From contig CM057469.1 in the NCBI GenBank assembly GCA_030035585.1, forward strand, positions 16,362,501-16,426,500: a DNA stretch of 64,000 bases, read 5' to 3'. The notes beneath the pieces were generated by a model. That model did not search any database and was not told where the DNA came from. It saw only the letters and a program-made list of their open reading frames with translations. Each line of letters starts with the position of its first letter. The stretch's first letter is position 1. Position numbers and translations under genes: made by a program. The stretch is from Dugong dugon (taxonomy: Eukaryota > Chordata > Mammalia > Sirenia > Dugongidae). This document shows positions 45,311-56,131 of the stretch, one piece after another.

Positions 45311-45514
45311 TGAAACCAGTTGCCATGGAGTTGACTGACCCATGGTGACCCTATGTGTGTCAGAGTAGAATTGCCCGATAGGGTTTTCAATGGCTGTGAT
45401 CTTTTTGGAAGTAGCTCACCAGACCTTTCTTCTGAGGCACCTCTGGGGTGGACTTGAACCTTCAACCTTTTGTTTAGCAGCCAAGTGCATTAACCATTTG
45501 AACCACCTGGGGCC
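45311..45514 (-). repeat. AfroSINE, long subfamily
   Basis: 'agttgccatggagttgactg', 'gagtagaattgcccgatagg', 'cttctgaggcacctctgggg' and 'accatttgaaccacctgggg' are the reverse of the long SINE. Confidence 0.9.
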
Positions 45515-46349
45515 TCCAAGAAGCTGCTACGTAGGTGAGGAAATAACCTTCACAAAGACAGTACTGTTCCAGAGTAGGTTCTCATGTAGGTTTTAAGGGT
45601 TCTTAAAAGAATTTACCCCTAAAGTAACAGACATGCTGGGCTCTGGGTCAGGATGAAGGGGGCTGAGGAGTCACTGTGAGGGCTGCTCCTGGGGGCCTGA
45701 CAGCTCCAGCTGCAAGCAGCCCAGTCGTACTGGCGCCTCAGCATCATGGCAGACCACAGCACAGAGCTTCGCGGCCCTGTTAGCAATGGGCTGTTCTTTA
45801 GCAGATGCTTTCTCCTGGGCCCAGCTCTGGAGCTGCCCTTCAGGATAACCATGACAGAAGGCGCCGAGTCAGGCCAGCCCCAGCCCGTGCTCTCAGCCTA
45901 TTCCCCTCAAATAACCCAACATACCAAGCTGCAGCATGAAGGTGAAGGGAGGCAGGAAATAAAGCACAGGGAATAAGTATTTGCTTCGCCAAGAACCACT
46001 GGCTGACTGCTTGGAATGGGGCTTTGCGTGTCCTAAGTCTAAAAAGTGGCTGAAAACTAGAAGCCTCCTTGTTAAGACCATGCAGATCCCCGGATTATAA
46101 ATGATTCTGACCCTGGAGTCACATGTCTACTCTGCAACAGGCCACACATGCTTTGACTTAGGCACATGTTCTTGACTTTTATGGGATCCTGCGGCTGAAT
46201 GACTAGAACCCTGTACCTCCCCATTCACACAGGAAAGTAAGACATGACAGTGTGTGGAAATGTGATCCACCAGAGCTGTCTTGTAGCCTCCACAGCTGGT
46301 GAAGGGCTGGACGTGTAGCACGAACAAAAGGATATTTTCTGTACGTTTT

Positions 46350-46510
46350 GATGGTTAATGATGATAGCAAGCACTAAGCCATGGACTAGACATTATTCTA
46401 AATACTCTTATGTATTAACTTATTTGACACTCATTTTACAGATGAGGTAAATGGTGGAGCCAGGATTTGGAACAAGAGAGTCTGGCCTTACAGTCCACTT
46501 TCAGTCTAAT
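46350..46510 (+). repeat. MIR SINE
   Basis: 'gactagacattattctaaat', 'cattttacagatgaggtaaa' and 'gtggagccaggatttggaac' are MIR landmarks. Confidence 0.75.
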
Positions 46511-46526
46511 CTAAACCAAGGACTGG

Positions 46527-46731
46527 AAAACTACAGCCCACAGGCCAAATCTGCTGCTTGTTCTTGTAAATAAAGTTTCATTGGAGCACCACTATACCAT
46601 TCATTTACATTTTGTGTCTGGCTCCTTCCATGCTACGGTGGCTGAGCTGAGTAGCTGAGACAGACTGTACGGCCCATAAGCTGAAAATATTATCTGGCCC
46701 TTCATAGGAAAAGTTTGCCAAACCCTGTTGT
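46527..46731 (-). mobile_element. hAT-Charlie element, reverse copy
   Basis: Reverse complement of the element at 1459-1673: 'ggaaaactacagcccacagg', 'gtaaataaagtttcattgga' and 'ggaaaagtttgccaaaccct'. Confidence 0.75.
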
Positions 46732-47431
46732 AAACCACTGCCCAACTGCTGCCTCTCAAGCATGGCATTTATTATAATTAAACAACATATCAATAAGTCG
46801 GAAATATAATTTAAATGTGCAGTGAGAAGGGGGAGGGGTTTTCGAGAGAGTAATTATTTAGCTGCAGCCACAGTTAGGATTTCCCTGACTTCTTGTGTGT
46901 CCTTGGATAAGCCGTTTTTACTCAGACCTGAAGCAGTAACGTTACCTCTGTTAGAAGTGTCTAGTGAGCCTCTGCAATAAGCAGACAGAATCACGTGGCT
47001 GCCATGTACGTACTGTCTGATGTGACATGTGATGCTGAAATCTGGCTATGGAGAGGGGTCCTCTCTGCAGCAGGTCCCCTGTTGGCAACTGCCCACAGCA
47101 GGGCCATTCAGCGAACTTAACAGAGTCGGTTTTGCAGCCTGGTAAGAGTAATAGGGATGTTTTGACCAGAAGAGGAGCGCCAAAACCTTCCAGAGAATTT
47201 AACACTGCTCTTCAGGAGCTATGGAAGGAACGAAGTCCTAGATGAAAGCAGACTGGACCAACTAGGCCTCGTCCTTCCTTAGCACCAGGAAGAAGGCTGG
47301 GTGGGGAGGGAGGGGCCAGCAGCAAGCGGGATCAAAACAAGACATGGAGGGTGAGTCATATTTTCTCCATCCCTCAGACTCCTTAAACGGGGGGACAAAC
47401 GACGAAATACTCAATTCTAACAGTTCCCTGT

Positions 47432-47437
47432 TTTATT
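47432..47437 (-). terminator. CDC42BPA: CDC42BPA distal poly(A) signal AATAAA
   Basis: TTTATT on the + strand reads AATAAA on the gene strand; the cleavage site should lie at about 47405-47420. It fits the position of the human gene end relative to COQ8A. Confidence 0.65.
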
Positions 47438-48039
47438 GCAGTACATCAAAGTCTGGTTAATATTAAGTGATAGCAACATAAAATATTGGTGAGGAGTCTT
47501 GTTACGTTTTTGACTATCCCACCTTAAATATTTCTGTGCAAAAGAATCCACATCATTGTTTGGTAGCAGAGAATCTCTTATAAAGTCCCGAAGACATCGA
47601 GGGCGTAAAACCAAACGAAATAAAGAGTGATAAGAGGCCAAGGCAGTATCTTTCCCCCTTCCGTACACACATTTGTCAGCATTATATTCTAAACAAAAAA
47701 ATGATTACATCTAGGCCATGCAAAACTGTACAAGAATATTACAATGAGAAAAAACCCTAAAAAATTTATAAAATAAATGATATTAAACTATCAAATGAAA
47801 GGCAGGTTATTTTGTTTCCATGAAATTTCAAGGTTGATCTGTTTTTGTCAGCTTTCCCCGGTAAGTGAGATGGTGGTGGTTGGAAGGCAGAGCCCGGCCT
47901 GCTGACCCCGTGCCGGGTGGGACATGTCTCCAGCTGCAGCAAGGCCCTACTGATGGAGCCGCCTGCACAGAGAACTCTGGATTTGGGAGTCGTCACAAGG
48001 AGAGAGGCTCTAAAATGGGATCAATTAGACGTCAATCGG

Positions 48040-48045
48040 TTTATT
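48040..48045 (-). terminator. CDC42BPA: Possible proximal poly(A) signal
   Basis: A second AATAAA on the gene strand, just downstream of the GC-rich patch. It could give a shorter 3' UTR; there is no direct proof. Confidence 0.35.
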
Positions 48046-49515
48046 TAATTCAGGGACTGGGGCTGGGGCTGGGTGGGGGAGCGAAGGCCCAGCTCCCCCT
48101 TGTGCCCAGTACCTGGGGCTTCGCCAGCCTGACCCGCAGCTGCGGCATCAGAGAACCCAGACTGCTCGCCCTGCCCGGCTGGGAAAGTCCGCCTGACCGA
48201 GCCCTGGCCTGGCCGCCAGTGTCTGTGACTACCGCTGGGGGCTGCAAGCCGCCCTGCCGCGCATCAGGGATGGGGATGCCGGCCGCGCTCTGGCTTTTCT
48301 TTAGTGATACCTGAGATGCCACATAAACACAACTGGTCTTTCTCGGAAACAGATGTGGCCACTAAGTAACAAAGTGGCATGTTTTTAACCATATGGAAGG
48401 CAGAGAGGCTGGGAGCCAGCTGGAGAAGGGCAGATTACTGCTGTAAACATGACAGGCGTTTCAGATTCATCTGACACTTGAGTACAAGAATTGCTTGGGG
48501 AACCAAATAGATGGGCCTTTTCAGTTGTAGCTTACAGACGAAGCTGTGCTCTGTGGCAAAGAGCATCAATCACTACGGCTAGGTCAATTTTGTTTTAAAT
48601 AAAGTAAAATCTGCTTTAGCAATCATTTGATAAAGAGGAAGGCTTCTGGTTTTGGCAAAAAGAATACGTGTGTGCGTGTGTGTGTGTAAAACTTTATACA
48701 CCCAGAGCACATGACAAGATTAGTCAGAATTCAAGGGTAGACAACAACTTGGCTGGACCCAGATAGCACCAAATACCACCACATACATATAAACTACACC
48801 GGAAATGCCTCTGAATTTATCTTTCCTTTCTAGTGAGAACAGAAATGAGTTCCTGCTGCCTATACATTTTAAAATGCCCTGCACGGAAACAAAGGATGAC
48901 TTCAGACAGCAATATAATACCTTTTCCGTGATCTCTGTCACTGATCCCTTTGAACGATCAGTGTTTTCTTGGACCTATTCCCTATCTTTCAAGATATTCT
49001 CAGAAACTTCGGAAGGTAACAGGGTGGTGGGATAAGCCTAGTAGGACAATCATTATCTTGGGAAAATCCCCACCCACCCCCCAAAAAACTATGACCCCTG
49101 GCAGTGTTTCTACCCTAAAGACTTGCTTTTAGACTCTAAACATATTTGGGGCTGACTGATTATGAGTGAGACCACTTAAGATCACTGTGGGAAAGTCAAA
49201 TATTGCTGTGGTGCGTCTGCGTCTGCGGGTTAACGTTAGCAAGCTGCTCCTCTGCCTGGCAGCTGACAAGCCTTCATAGCTCTCTTGTCCGCCCTGTTGG
49301 GGAGCTAAGGAGTATTACCCATTGTAGTGGAACCCAGACTTTGGGCAGGGTTACATTTTGATCCTTTGAACATTCTTTAAAAAATAAGCACCTACAGGCA
49401 ACAAAAATTCACAATTAGTTGTCAAGGCTCTACATGATTTCAGAGGAAAAAAAAAACTAAAGGTTTCGTGTAGTATCCAGGGAACCTGAGCCTGGGCTCT
49501 GCTTCCTCTCTGCCT

Positions 49516-49606
49516 GGGAAGAGAAGTGAGAGGAAAAGGGAAGAGAAGCGAGAGGAAAAGGGAAGAGAAGCGAGAGGAAAAGGGAAGAGAAGCGAGAGGA
49601 AAAGGC
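49516..49606. repeat. CDC42BPA: 22-bp purine tandem repeat in CDC42BPA 3' UTR
   Basis: Four units of 'gggaagagaagcgagaggaa' plus 'aa', almost perfect; only the first has t for c. In the transcript it is a pyrimidine-rich C/U tract. Confidence 0.95.
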
Positions 49607-50573
49607 GGAGGGAAAGAAAGAAGGCAGGGAAGGGGAGGAGAGGGGGGAGCTGGTTGCAAGCCCTCAGCAATGGCTGGCTGACTCCCTTCTCTCTTCAAGG
49701 GGACGAGTTCATGGAGTTACCAGTGTCATATGCCAACAGCCAAACTCAAGGTCCAACACTTGGTGTTTGGATGTACAAAAGTATCTTTACATAACACTTC
49801 TTTTCAAAGCAGAACTATCTGGGAGATTACAATGTGCAGTAAATTATGCCATCACCAACTAAAATATTATCACATTGGAGCAAGGACTGAATCCAGAATG
49901 TTTGTGTGTCAAAACGATTATTTTTAAGTTCCTTATGTTGCACTTTTACAACATAACCCCCAACGAGAGCCTCTCTCCCTCACTGAGCCTCACGGTGAGT
50001 TCGAGGCTCACTCAGCAGGTTGTGGGAAGGCAGCTTGGGCTAATGAAGAGGATGTAGTGCTCAGGTATTGGTGGGGAAATGATCCTGCTCAGACACTGCA
50101 ATCTTGTTAGCAACTGCAGAGAGCCTTTCTTCCATTTTGCTGATTTTAACGAAGGGAGGAGAAAACCCTGTTTCTGTTGTTCTCAGAGAAACTTAGGTGA
50201 AAAGTGAGAGAGAGGCAGATTCTCTTTACTTTCAGAGGATATTTTTATTTTTATCCCTTTCTCTACTCGTGTACTTAACTGAGTCTGAAACGACTCTGGA
50301 GAAATCAGTCTGGTTCTGTGTCTCATCTCCTCGTGGCAATTAAAACAGCAGGAACCCAAACAGAACTGCACCTAACCAACAATACCGCTACTGACGGAGG
50401 AGGCCAGGATGGGCCAGCTTTCTGCCTGAGACATCTTTCTGTCAGACATCCATCTTCCAGTGGGAGTGGCAAAGAATATTTGGTTAAGGCTGTTCAAGTC
50501 CTACATGTTTGAGGTTTTATATTATTTGGTGATTAAAGCCTTTTTCCCTCAGGTGTATCTGAGGAAACTCATG

Positions 50574-50767
50574 TTGTTGTTAGTTGCCCTCAAGTTGATT
50601 CTGACTCATGGGTGCAGAGTAAACTGTGCTCCATGGGGTTTTCTAGGCTGTGACCTTTGGGAAGCAGACTGCCAGGCCTGTCTTCCAAGGCACCTCTCGG
50701 TGGGTTCGGAACGCCAACCTTTCGGCTAGTAGTCAAGTGCTTAACCATCTACACCATCCAGGGACTC
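50574..50767 (-). repeat. AfroSINE, long subfamily, in the CDC42BPA 3' UTR
   Basis: 'ttgccctcaagttgattctg', 'gtgctccatggggttttcta', 'gtcttccaaggcacctctcg' and 'taaccatctacaccatccag'. It lies in the same orientation as the gene, so the transcript carries the sense SINE. Confidence 0.9.
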
Positions 50768-51947
50768 GATCCCACCTCAATGAAACAGACCCTCCTTAAG
50801 AAGCTGTCTCCAGCTCCACGGCACAGAAGCCTGGCTGTAATTTAGGGAGGAACGGCATTATCTCAGAAGAAAGCACTTCCATAAACCTTTTTATGGACCT
50901 TTAGAAGTCATGGCACTCCCTGTGCCCTTTCAGACCAAAGGGATTAGAAGGTGGCAGAATCATACTTCTACATTCATTTGCACAAAACATTAAAATATAA
51001 TAAAAAGTGAAAAGCATGGTTCCAAATTCTACCACTAGAAAAGTGTCATGGATAGGGGTGAGTCTGCCTTTTGATGCTGCTGCTGCAGTGGCTTTGGATT
51101 TTAAAACTCAGATGCACGGGTTGCCCTCCAAACCAATGAAATGGGAATCCAGAACGTTGGTTCCACTGTGCAAGCAGTCTGAGGACATGGACCCAGGGGA
51201 ACTCTGGCTTCTCTCACTCGCCCTCCACACCTGAGGCCTTTTTCTACCCTTTACATAACTTTGCTGGAAAACAGACAAGAAACAACACATTGCTTTAAAT
51301 TAGACCATCTCTTTCTCTAATATATGCATCCGTCTTCTGTTGAATACAAGATGCTTCTTTTAATATATACACTCAGTATTTAACTTCTAAATTTGTGTAT
51401 TTACTTAAACTCTGTATTGTAGTAAAATATGCACTGTTTCATTACTAAGGATTTACTGGCGACAATCAGGTGGACACTGACTCGTGGTGCTGAATGGTGG
51501 CTTAGTGTGCCACCTCCAGGTCCGGGCCCCCCTGCGGATGGGGGTATCCCATGTGCTATCTTAGCGCTACAGTGAGACTCTACTGTGAAAACAAAACCGG
51601 TCTAATTCATTCTTATCTCTTACATGTGTGTAATCTGTCTAGTTAAGCTACCTTTTGGGAGAGGGGGTGAGATATTATTGAAAGCAACTATGACCGTATG
51701 GCATGAACTCAGGAGTTGTCTAAGCTGCCTAATGGAAGTCTGCCTTTGCTGTTGGGGCTGTGGAACCTGGAGGGCGTGCGGCTGCACGTCACGTGGTCAG
51801 AATCCCCGAGTCCCCACCCTGCTGCAGCTGCCAGCCCTGGTCATTTTCAGGCAGAGGTGAAGGGGAGAGATGAAAGTGAGGAGGAGTGAGTGGAGGGGAG
51901 CTACAGGAGAAACTCCTCTGGCATCCTGGGCTCTGAGTGCAGGCCAC

Positions 51948-52079
51948 TCACGGGTCCCAGCTCCCACGGTCAGTGCTCTCCAGAGACAGGCTCTTGGTCT
52001 TCCTGGGTGACACTGGGCTGGGAGGGCTGCTCAGGTTGGAGCTGTTGGAAGCTGTGGAATGCCTTGGAGAATCAGAGTC
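51948..52079 (-). CDS. CDC42BPA: CDC42BPA last coding exon
   Basis: The acceptor on the gene strand is 'cttgtccctacag'. The exon codes 43 residues, DSDSPRHSTASNSSNLSSPP then SPVSPRKTKSLSLESTDRGS and WDP, ending TGA at 51950-51948. This matches the C-terminus of human MRCK-alpha and separates it from MRCK-beta. Confidence 0.97.
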   Translation of the reverse strand, partial: DSDSPRHSTASNSSNLSSPPSPVSPRKTKSLSLESTDRGSWDP

Positions 52080-55000
52080 CTGTAGGGACAAGTCAGCCGT
52101 TAATGAGAAGCCGAGGGAGGAGGAGGGGGGCAGGAGAGGCTCAGGCGACCTGAGTGCCCTCCAGCTGCCTGACCAAATGACCTGAGGTGGGTTTCTGACT
52201 ATCATAGCAAGCTGCCTTTCTGAGCTGAGTAAGACACCAGAACACAGCAAATGCTCACAGCCCTCTCTGCAGGCCTATAGGAATGCAGGCTACTTTCATG
52301 AAAAAGTTACTAGAAGTCTGAAAACCTCTGGGAAATTGCAGTTTGCAACCCAAGTGACTGGCTTTGCTGCCCACTGGCTACGAGTCCATGATGATCCCCC
52401 AAGGTCCATCTCAAGGTGGAATTACTCTGGTGAACACACTAGTCCGTTTAATACCTGATTTCCCCACACCCCCGTCTCTAGGGCAGCTGTGAACATGCTC
52501 CACTCACCTCCCCATCATAGTCCCTCGCCGGGGCATCGCTCCCTTGGTCCATGCCTCCGGAAGACAGCGAGCCCTCCGATGGGGACGGCATGGGCTGCCG
52601 CTTGGCGCTGTAGCTTCCTCCAGAGAATTCCCTCTTTAATGCACTGCCATTCTGTGCAGATGACCCTACAGTACATCATTCAAGCAGAACTTGATACGTA
52701 GAAGAGGACGACCCTCTAGAAAGTGTACAGACTGCTGAGGTGACAGCCGTCCTCCCCACTGCACAGACAACGGCTCCTGGGCATCCACCTGGCCACCCTG
52801 GCACCAAGGCGCAGCTCCACAGTGCAGCCACAGTGACTACCGGGGGTGGGCGGCACTCACTGCGCCTCGCCTTTGTGCTCGCTGTGCCGTGTGCCCGGAA
52901 TGCCTGCTCACCACGGTTCCCACTTAATCCTGCAAGTCTCCACCAACCCTCCTTCCTTAGTGAGTCTTTTCCCAGGAGACCCCTCGGGGCTCTCAGCCTT
53001 TCTCAGACATCTCTATCACAGCACTGAAGACCAGGGGCGGATCAACCACTAAGCAGGGTACATACAGGTTTACAGCAAGCAAGGTACTGCAATGGTTTAA
53101 TTGTGCTTACTTACTCATCTGTAGTGCACAATTTCACATGGGTTTCACCGCAATGTGGTGAAAAACAGGTGAAATTGTGCACTACAGATGAGTAAGTAAG
53201 CACAAATAAACTCATGTATACCTTGCCTACTGGGTCATCCGTCCCTGTTGAAGACACTCCCTGTGTTATAACGTGCCTGCCATTTCCCTGTGGATGGACA
53301 GTTTGCCTCTCGAGGGCCAGCACAGGACCCGGCACATAGCAGGTGCTCAATGGTGCAGGTTGGTGAGGCAGGTAGAGTGAGTCCCAGAAATAAAGACCAT
53401 TCCACTTGATGCCTAACTACCATCCGACTTTAGAGAATTTTCATAAAAAACAAAGGAAACATAAAGCATTTTCATTGCATAGGGCAAGACGCCTGAGCTA
53501 CAAAAGTGAGGTGAGTTTCTTCAAAACCACACAGTTTTGATCTTAGATTTGGGTATATAAAAGCTAGGTTGAAAACCAAGAGTAACAGAAAAATGTTACT
53601 AGATTTGCTAGCTACTGGAATGTTCTATATCTGTTAAAATGTACAGTAAGAATTTTTGTTAAATCTGTAATAAAAATTTGCATGGGTCTGTAATAAGGGC
53701 CTTTTGGATTTTGTTTTGTTTTTTAGTTAAATTCCAAACCAAACCAAACTCATTGCTGTCAAGTCGCTTCCAACTCACAGTGACCCTGCAGGACAGAGTA
53801 GAACTGCCCTATTGGGTTTTCAAGGAGCAGCTGGTGGATTTGAACTCCTGACCTTCTGGTTATCAGTCGAGCTCTTCACCACTGGGAAAAATCCCTAATG
53901 TGCCAGGTGTGTAATCACTGTTTTGCCAGATGTCATCTAAAGTCAATACTCTGTCCCAGTGTAAGAGAATGGGATTGCAGTTAGATGTTAGGGGCTTACT
54001 TTTGGAAAAAGAAGTTACTTTCTTTCCTAGAGGTTGGCTGATGGGAAGAACTGGTAATCTGAGGCTTGCTAAGGAAGTGGCTACAGGATCCCTATTCAAG
54101 TGAATGTGGTGGTACTCTCTGCAAAGGACTTTCACATCTGACCATCATTATCAACTCTGTGAGGTGGATGTCATGGAGTTTTAAGGGTGAGAAAACTAAG
54201 ATTTAGAAAAGCCCAGTAACTCAAGGATTCAACATCTGTTTATCACTCTTTTATGGTTAAAGGGTATATTCCTGAACGGTTCCTGGCCTTCTCTCATTTA
54301 ATCAAATGTGCTAATTTTTTTCCTACTGTGGGCCCTTTGTGCAGCCTGGAATGTCCTACCTCAGCCCCTCTCCAATCTTGGGAAATGGAGCACATGGTAT
54401 CACTCTACTGCTCCAGCAAGAAATCTCTTAGTGTCTTTAACTCTCCTCTCTCCCTCACCTTCCACACGAGTCCATCAAGTCATATTGGTCTTACCTCCAA
54501 AACTTATCTCCAGAATCCATCTCCTTCCTCCATCCTTTTCTCCTCCACCACTGCCATATTCTACGCCACCCTCAGCTCTCACCTGGACCCTCTCAGAGCC
54601 TCCCACCTGGACCCCTGCTTCCACTCGTGCTTGCCTCTAATTCATTCTCCATTTGGCAGCCAGAGTGATCTTCTTAAGAATGTAAATCGAATAAAGGTCC
54701 TTCCCTGCTTAAAACTCTGCAAAAGCCTCCCGCTGCATTCTGAATAAAATGAAGATTTCCTACCTTGGTCTCCCAGGCCCTGCCTGACGTGACCCCTGCC
54801 TATCTCGTCCACTTTCTTTTTGTCTTCCCTCACCAGTGCCATGCAGCCAACGCTGGTCTCTTTTCAGTTACTCAAGCACGACTCCAACTGAGGCATGTCT
54901 CAGTGTAAGTATCACCTCTTAGGGAGGTGGTGTGATCTTTTTAATTGTTCTAGGTATGAATTCATCCCCAACAGCTACCGCTTGTTATTCTCTAATGCTA

Positions 55001-55399
55001 CATCCTGCTTATTTCCTTCTGAGCATTTATCATCACGATTTGTAATATTATTTGTCTGTCTCCCGTCAGACTGTAAGTTCTATCGACTCCAGGCCTCTTA
55101 ACAACTGCACTCGTGCCTACTAGTCTCACCCATGCCAACAGAGGCCACTCAATACCGTGGGACGCACACATGACTGTGCACACGAGGGGACTGTCAGGGC
55201 AAGACCGCAGGGCCTTATGGGCATGTGGGCAGCAGAAGTGCTGCTTGCCACAGACGTGCCTCCCACAGCCCGGCCACTTACTTGCTGACAGGCCGCTGCT
55301 AGCGCTCATGGAGCGCCCTGGCTCGGGGCGGGACTTGGTGATAGATGGAATACTGACTGAGCCGCTGAACACGGCCCGACTTTCCTGAGGCCGAGGGTT
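51948..55399 (-). CDS. CDC42BPA: CDC42BPA (MRCK-alpha), C-terminal part, three exons
   Basis: MRCK-alpha is a large Ser/Thr kinase that acts downstream of CDC42 on myosin II and actin. Its order is kinase, coiled coils, C1, PH, CNH, CRIB, then a Ser/Pro-rich tail. Only that tail (135 residues) lies here, in exons 55399-55282, 52665-52508 and 52079-51948. Frame and junctions agree: 118 nt ends one base into Arg, 158 nt completes it (A|GG), and the last exon starts in phase 0. Many Ser/Thr-Pro sites suggest phosphorylation. The CRIB exon, which should come next upstream, was not found up to 64000 and is probably outside the window. Confidence 0.95.
52508..52665 (-). CDS. CDC42BPA: CDC42BPA penultimate coding exon
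   Basis: 158 nt with acceptor 'tgtactgtag' and donor GGGGAG|gtgagt on the gene strand. It codes SSAQNGSALKREFSGGSYSA, KRQPMPSPSEGSLSSGGMDQ and GSDAPARDYDGE. Confidence 0.97.
52870..53365 (+). repeat. L2 LINE 3' end, split by a MITE
   Basis: The left part has 'gtgcccggaatgcctgctca' and 'cctccttccttagtgagtct'. The right part (53248-53365) has 'ctctcgagggccagcacagg' and 'cggcacatagcaggtgctca'. Together they read as one L2 end, broken at 53031/53248. Confidence 0.75.
53032..53247. mobile_element. Near-palindromic hAT-type MITE with 8-bp target duplication
   Basis: Outer ends start CAGGGGCGGATCAACC on the left and CAGGGACGGATGACCC on the reversed right. The core arms 53101-53137 and 53169-53205 are perfect reverse complements over 37 bp. 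The middle (53139-53167) also pairs mostly, leaving a three-base loop. The left arm has about 27 extra bases (53072-53098 region). Flanks ctgaagac (53024-53031) and ttgaagac (53248-53255) differ by one base, and an 8-bp duplication is the hAT mark. No coding capacity. I cannot name the family. Confidence 0.88.
53734..53887 (-). repeat. AfroSINE, short subfamily
   Basis: 'tgctgtcaagtcgcttccaa', 'gggttttcaaggagcagctg' and 'accttctggttatcagtcga'; the last head bases are lost. Confidence 0.9.
54440..55130 (+). repeat. L2 LINE 3' region
   Basis: 'tttggcagccagagtgatct', 'ttccctgcttaaaactctgc', 'aggccctgcctgacgtgacc' and 'tctgtctcccgtcagactgt' follow the L2 3' end, with a break near 54900. The 164-codon frame at 54253-54747 is caused by this repeat. 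Confidence 0.7.
55282..55399 (-). CDS. CDC42BPA: CDC42BPA third-last coding exon
   Basis: 118 nt with acceptor 'tttacttttag' and donor GCAA|gtaagt. It codes NPRPQESRAVFSGSVSIPSI, TKSRPEPGRSMSASSGLSA and one base of Arg. A diverged second copy of its first 63 bases plus acceptor lies at 56064-56131. Confidence 0.96.
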
Positions 55400-56063
55400 C
55401 TAAAAGTAAAAGAGAAAGATAATGCTTCAGGCAGAGAGAAACTGGTTTTCTGCAGAGATGTCTATTTTTCAGTATAATTATCAAGAAATAGAATTATCTG
55501 GACCAAAGTGAAACAGAGCAAAGAACAACAAATCCCTCCCACAAAAGTAATACGACCCCAACAGGAAGTACAAGCATACGTATTTATCCTTATGTTTATT
55601 AAATACACTTATCAAATCCCATCAATACTTAAATACTCATCAATAAATAAGAATTTTTTCTTTTGCTGTGAGAACAGAAAGTAAAAGTTATATGGTTAGC
55701 AGTGACTGTAAAGTGTAGAATTCCATGGACATTTGCAGGTAAGTAAAACAAAGCTTTAACTATGTTTGAGATATTTATTTGCTTAGGATAACTCAACAGC
55801 TGAGTAAATTAGTCCATTTGGAAGAAAGTAGTTAAAACTATATTCTTCTCAAGTAAACATTTTGCTGATGGGGTACCAAATGCACCATTCACATGTTCAC
55901 GACCCCAGTCACCAGGCATCTTTATCAACTCACACAGAGTAGCAATGTGAGTCATGAATAGGATGTCTGCCACATTACAGCCAGGGTGAAGTTATTTAAC
56001 TTGGGAATACTGGTTTGGGAAGTTTTCCATCTTGTTACTGAATGATTCTGGTCATTTGAGGTA

Positions 56064-56131
56064 GGTGACAGATGGAATAGTGACTAAGCCACTGAACACA
56101 GGCCAACTTTCCTGAGGCTGGGGGTTCTAAA
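56064..56131 (-). pseudogene. Partial second copy of a CDC42BPA exon
   Basis: It aligns without gaps to 55337-55404 at 59 of 68 bases, offset 727 bp. It covers the acceptor AG and the first 21 codons, reading NPQPQESWPVFSGLVTIPSV plus T, then stops shortly after. There is no donor at the matching place, and the pyrimidine tract before the AG is poor. Most likely a small local duplication that is not spliced. Confidence 0.75.

Larger units (their letters stand above)
44816..47404. other. Intergenic DNA between COQ8A and CDC42BPA 3' ends
   Basis: 2.6 kb between converging genes. It holds a long AfroSINE (45311-45514), a MIR and an hAT relic; the rest (44830-45300, 45520-46340, 46740-47400) looks unique and without a supported gene. 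Confidence 0.8.
47405..51947 (-). other. CDC42BPA: CDC42BPA 3' UTR (about 4.5 kb)
   Basis: It runs from the stop at 51948-51950 to about 20 bases past the distal AATAAA. The length suits the long 3' UTR of this gene. It contains a long AfroSINE (50574-50767), a 22-bp purine repeat (49516-49606), a (TG)n run near 48670 and a GC-rich patch at about 47860-48300. Short open frames inside it are not supported as genes. Confidence 0.75.
52666..55281 (-). other. CDC42BPA: CDC42BPA intron with nested repeats
   Basis: 2.6 kb. It holds an L2 split by a hAT MITE, an AfroSINE, a MIR near 54100-54200 and a second L2. The region 53370-53730 is AT-rich and unassigned. Confidence 0.85.

Noticed and set aside
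54253..54747. 164-codon + strand frame as a gene
   Set aside because: It reads through an L2 relic.
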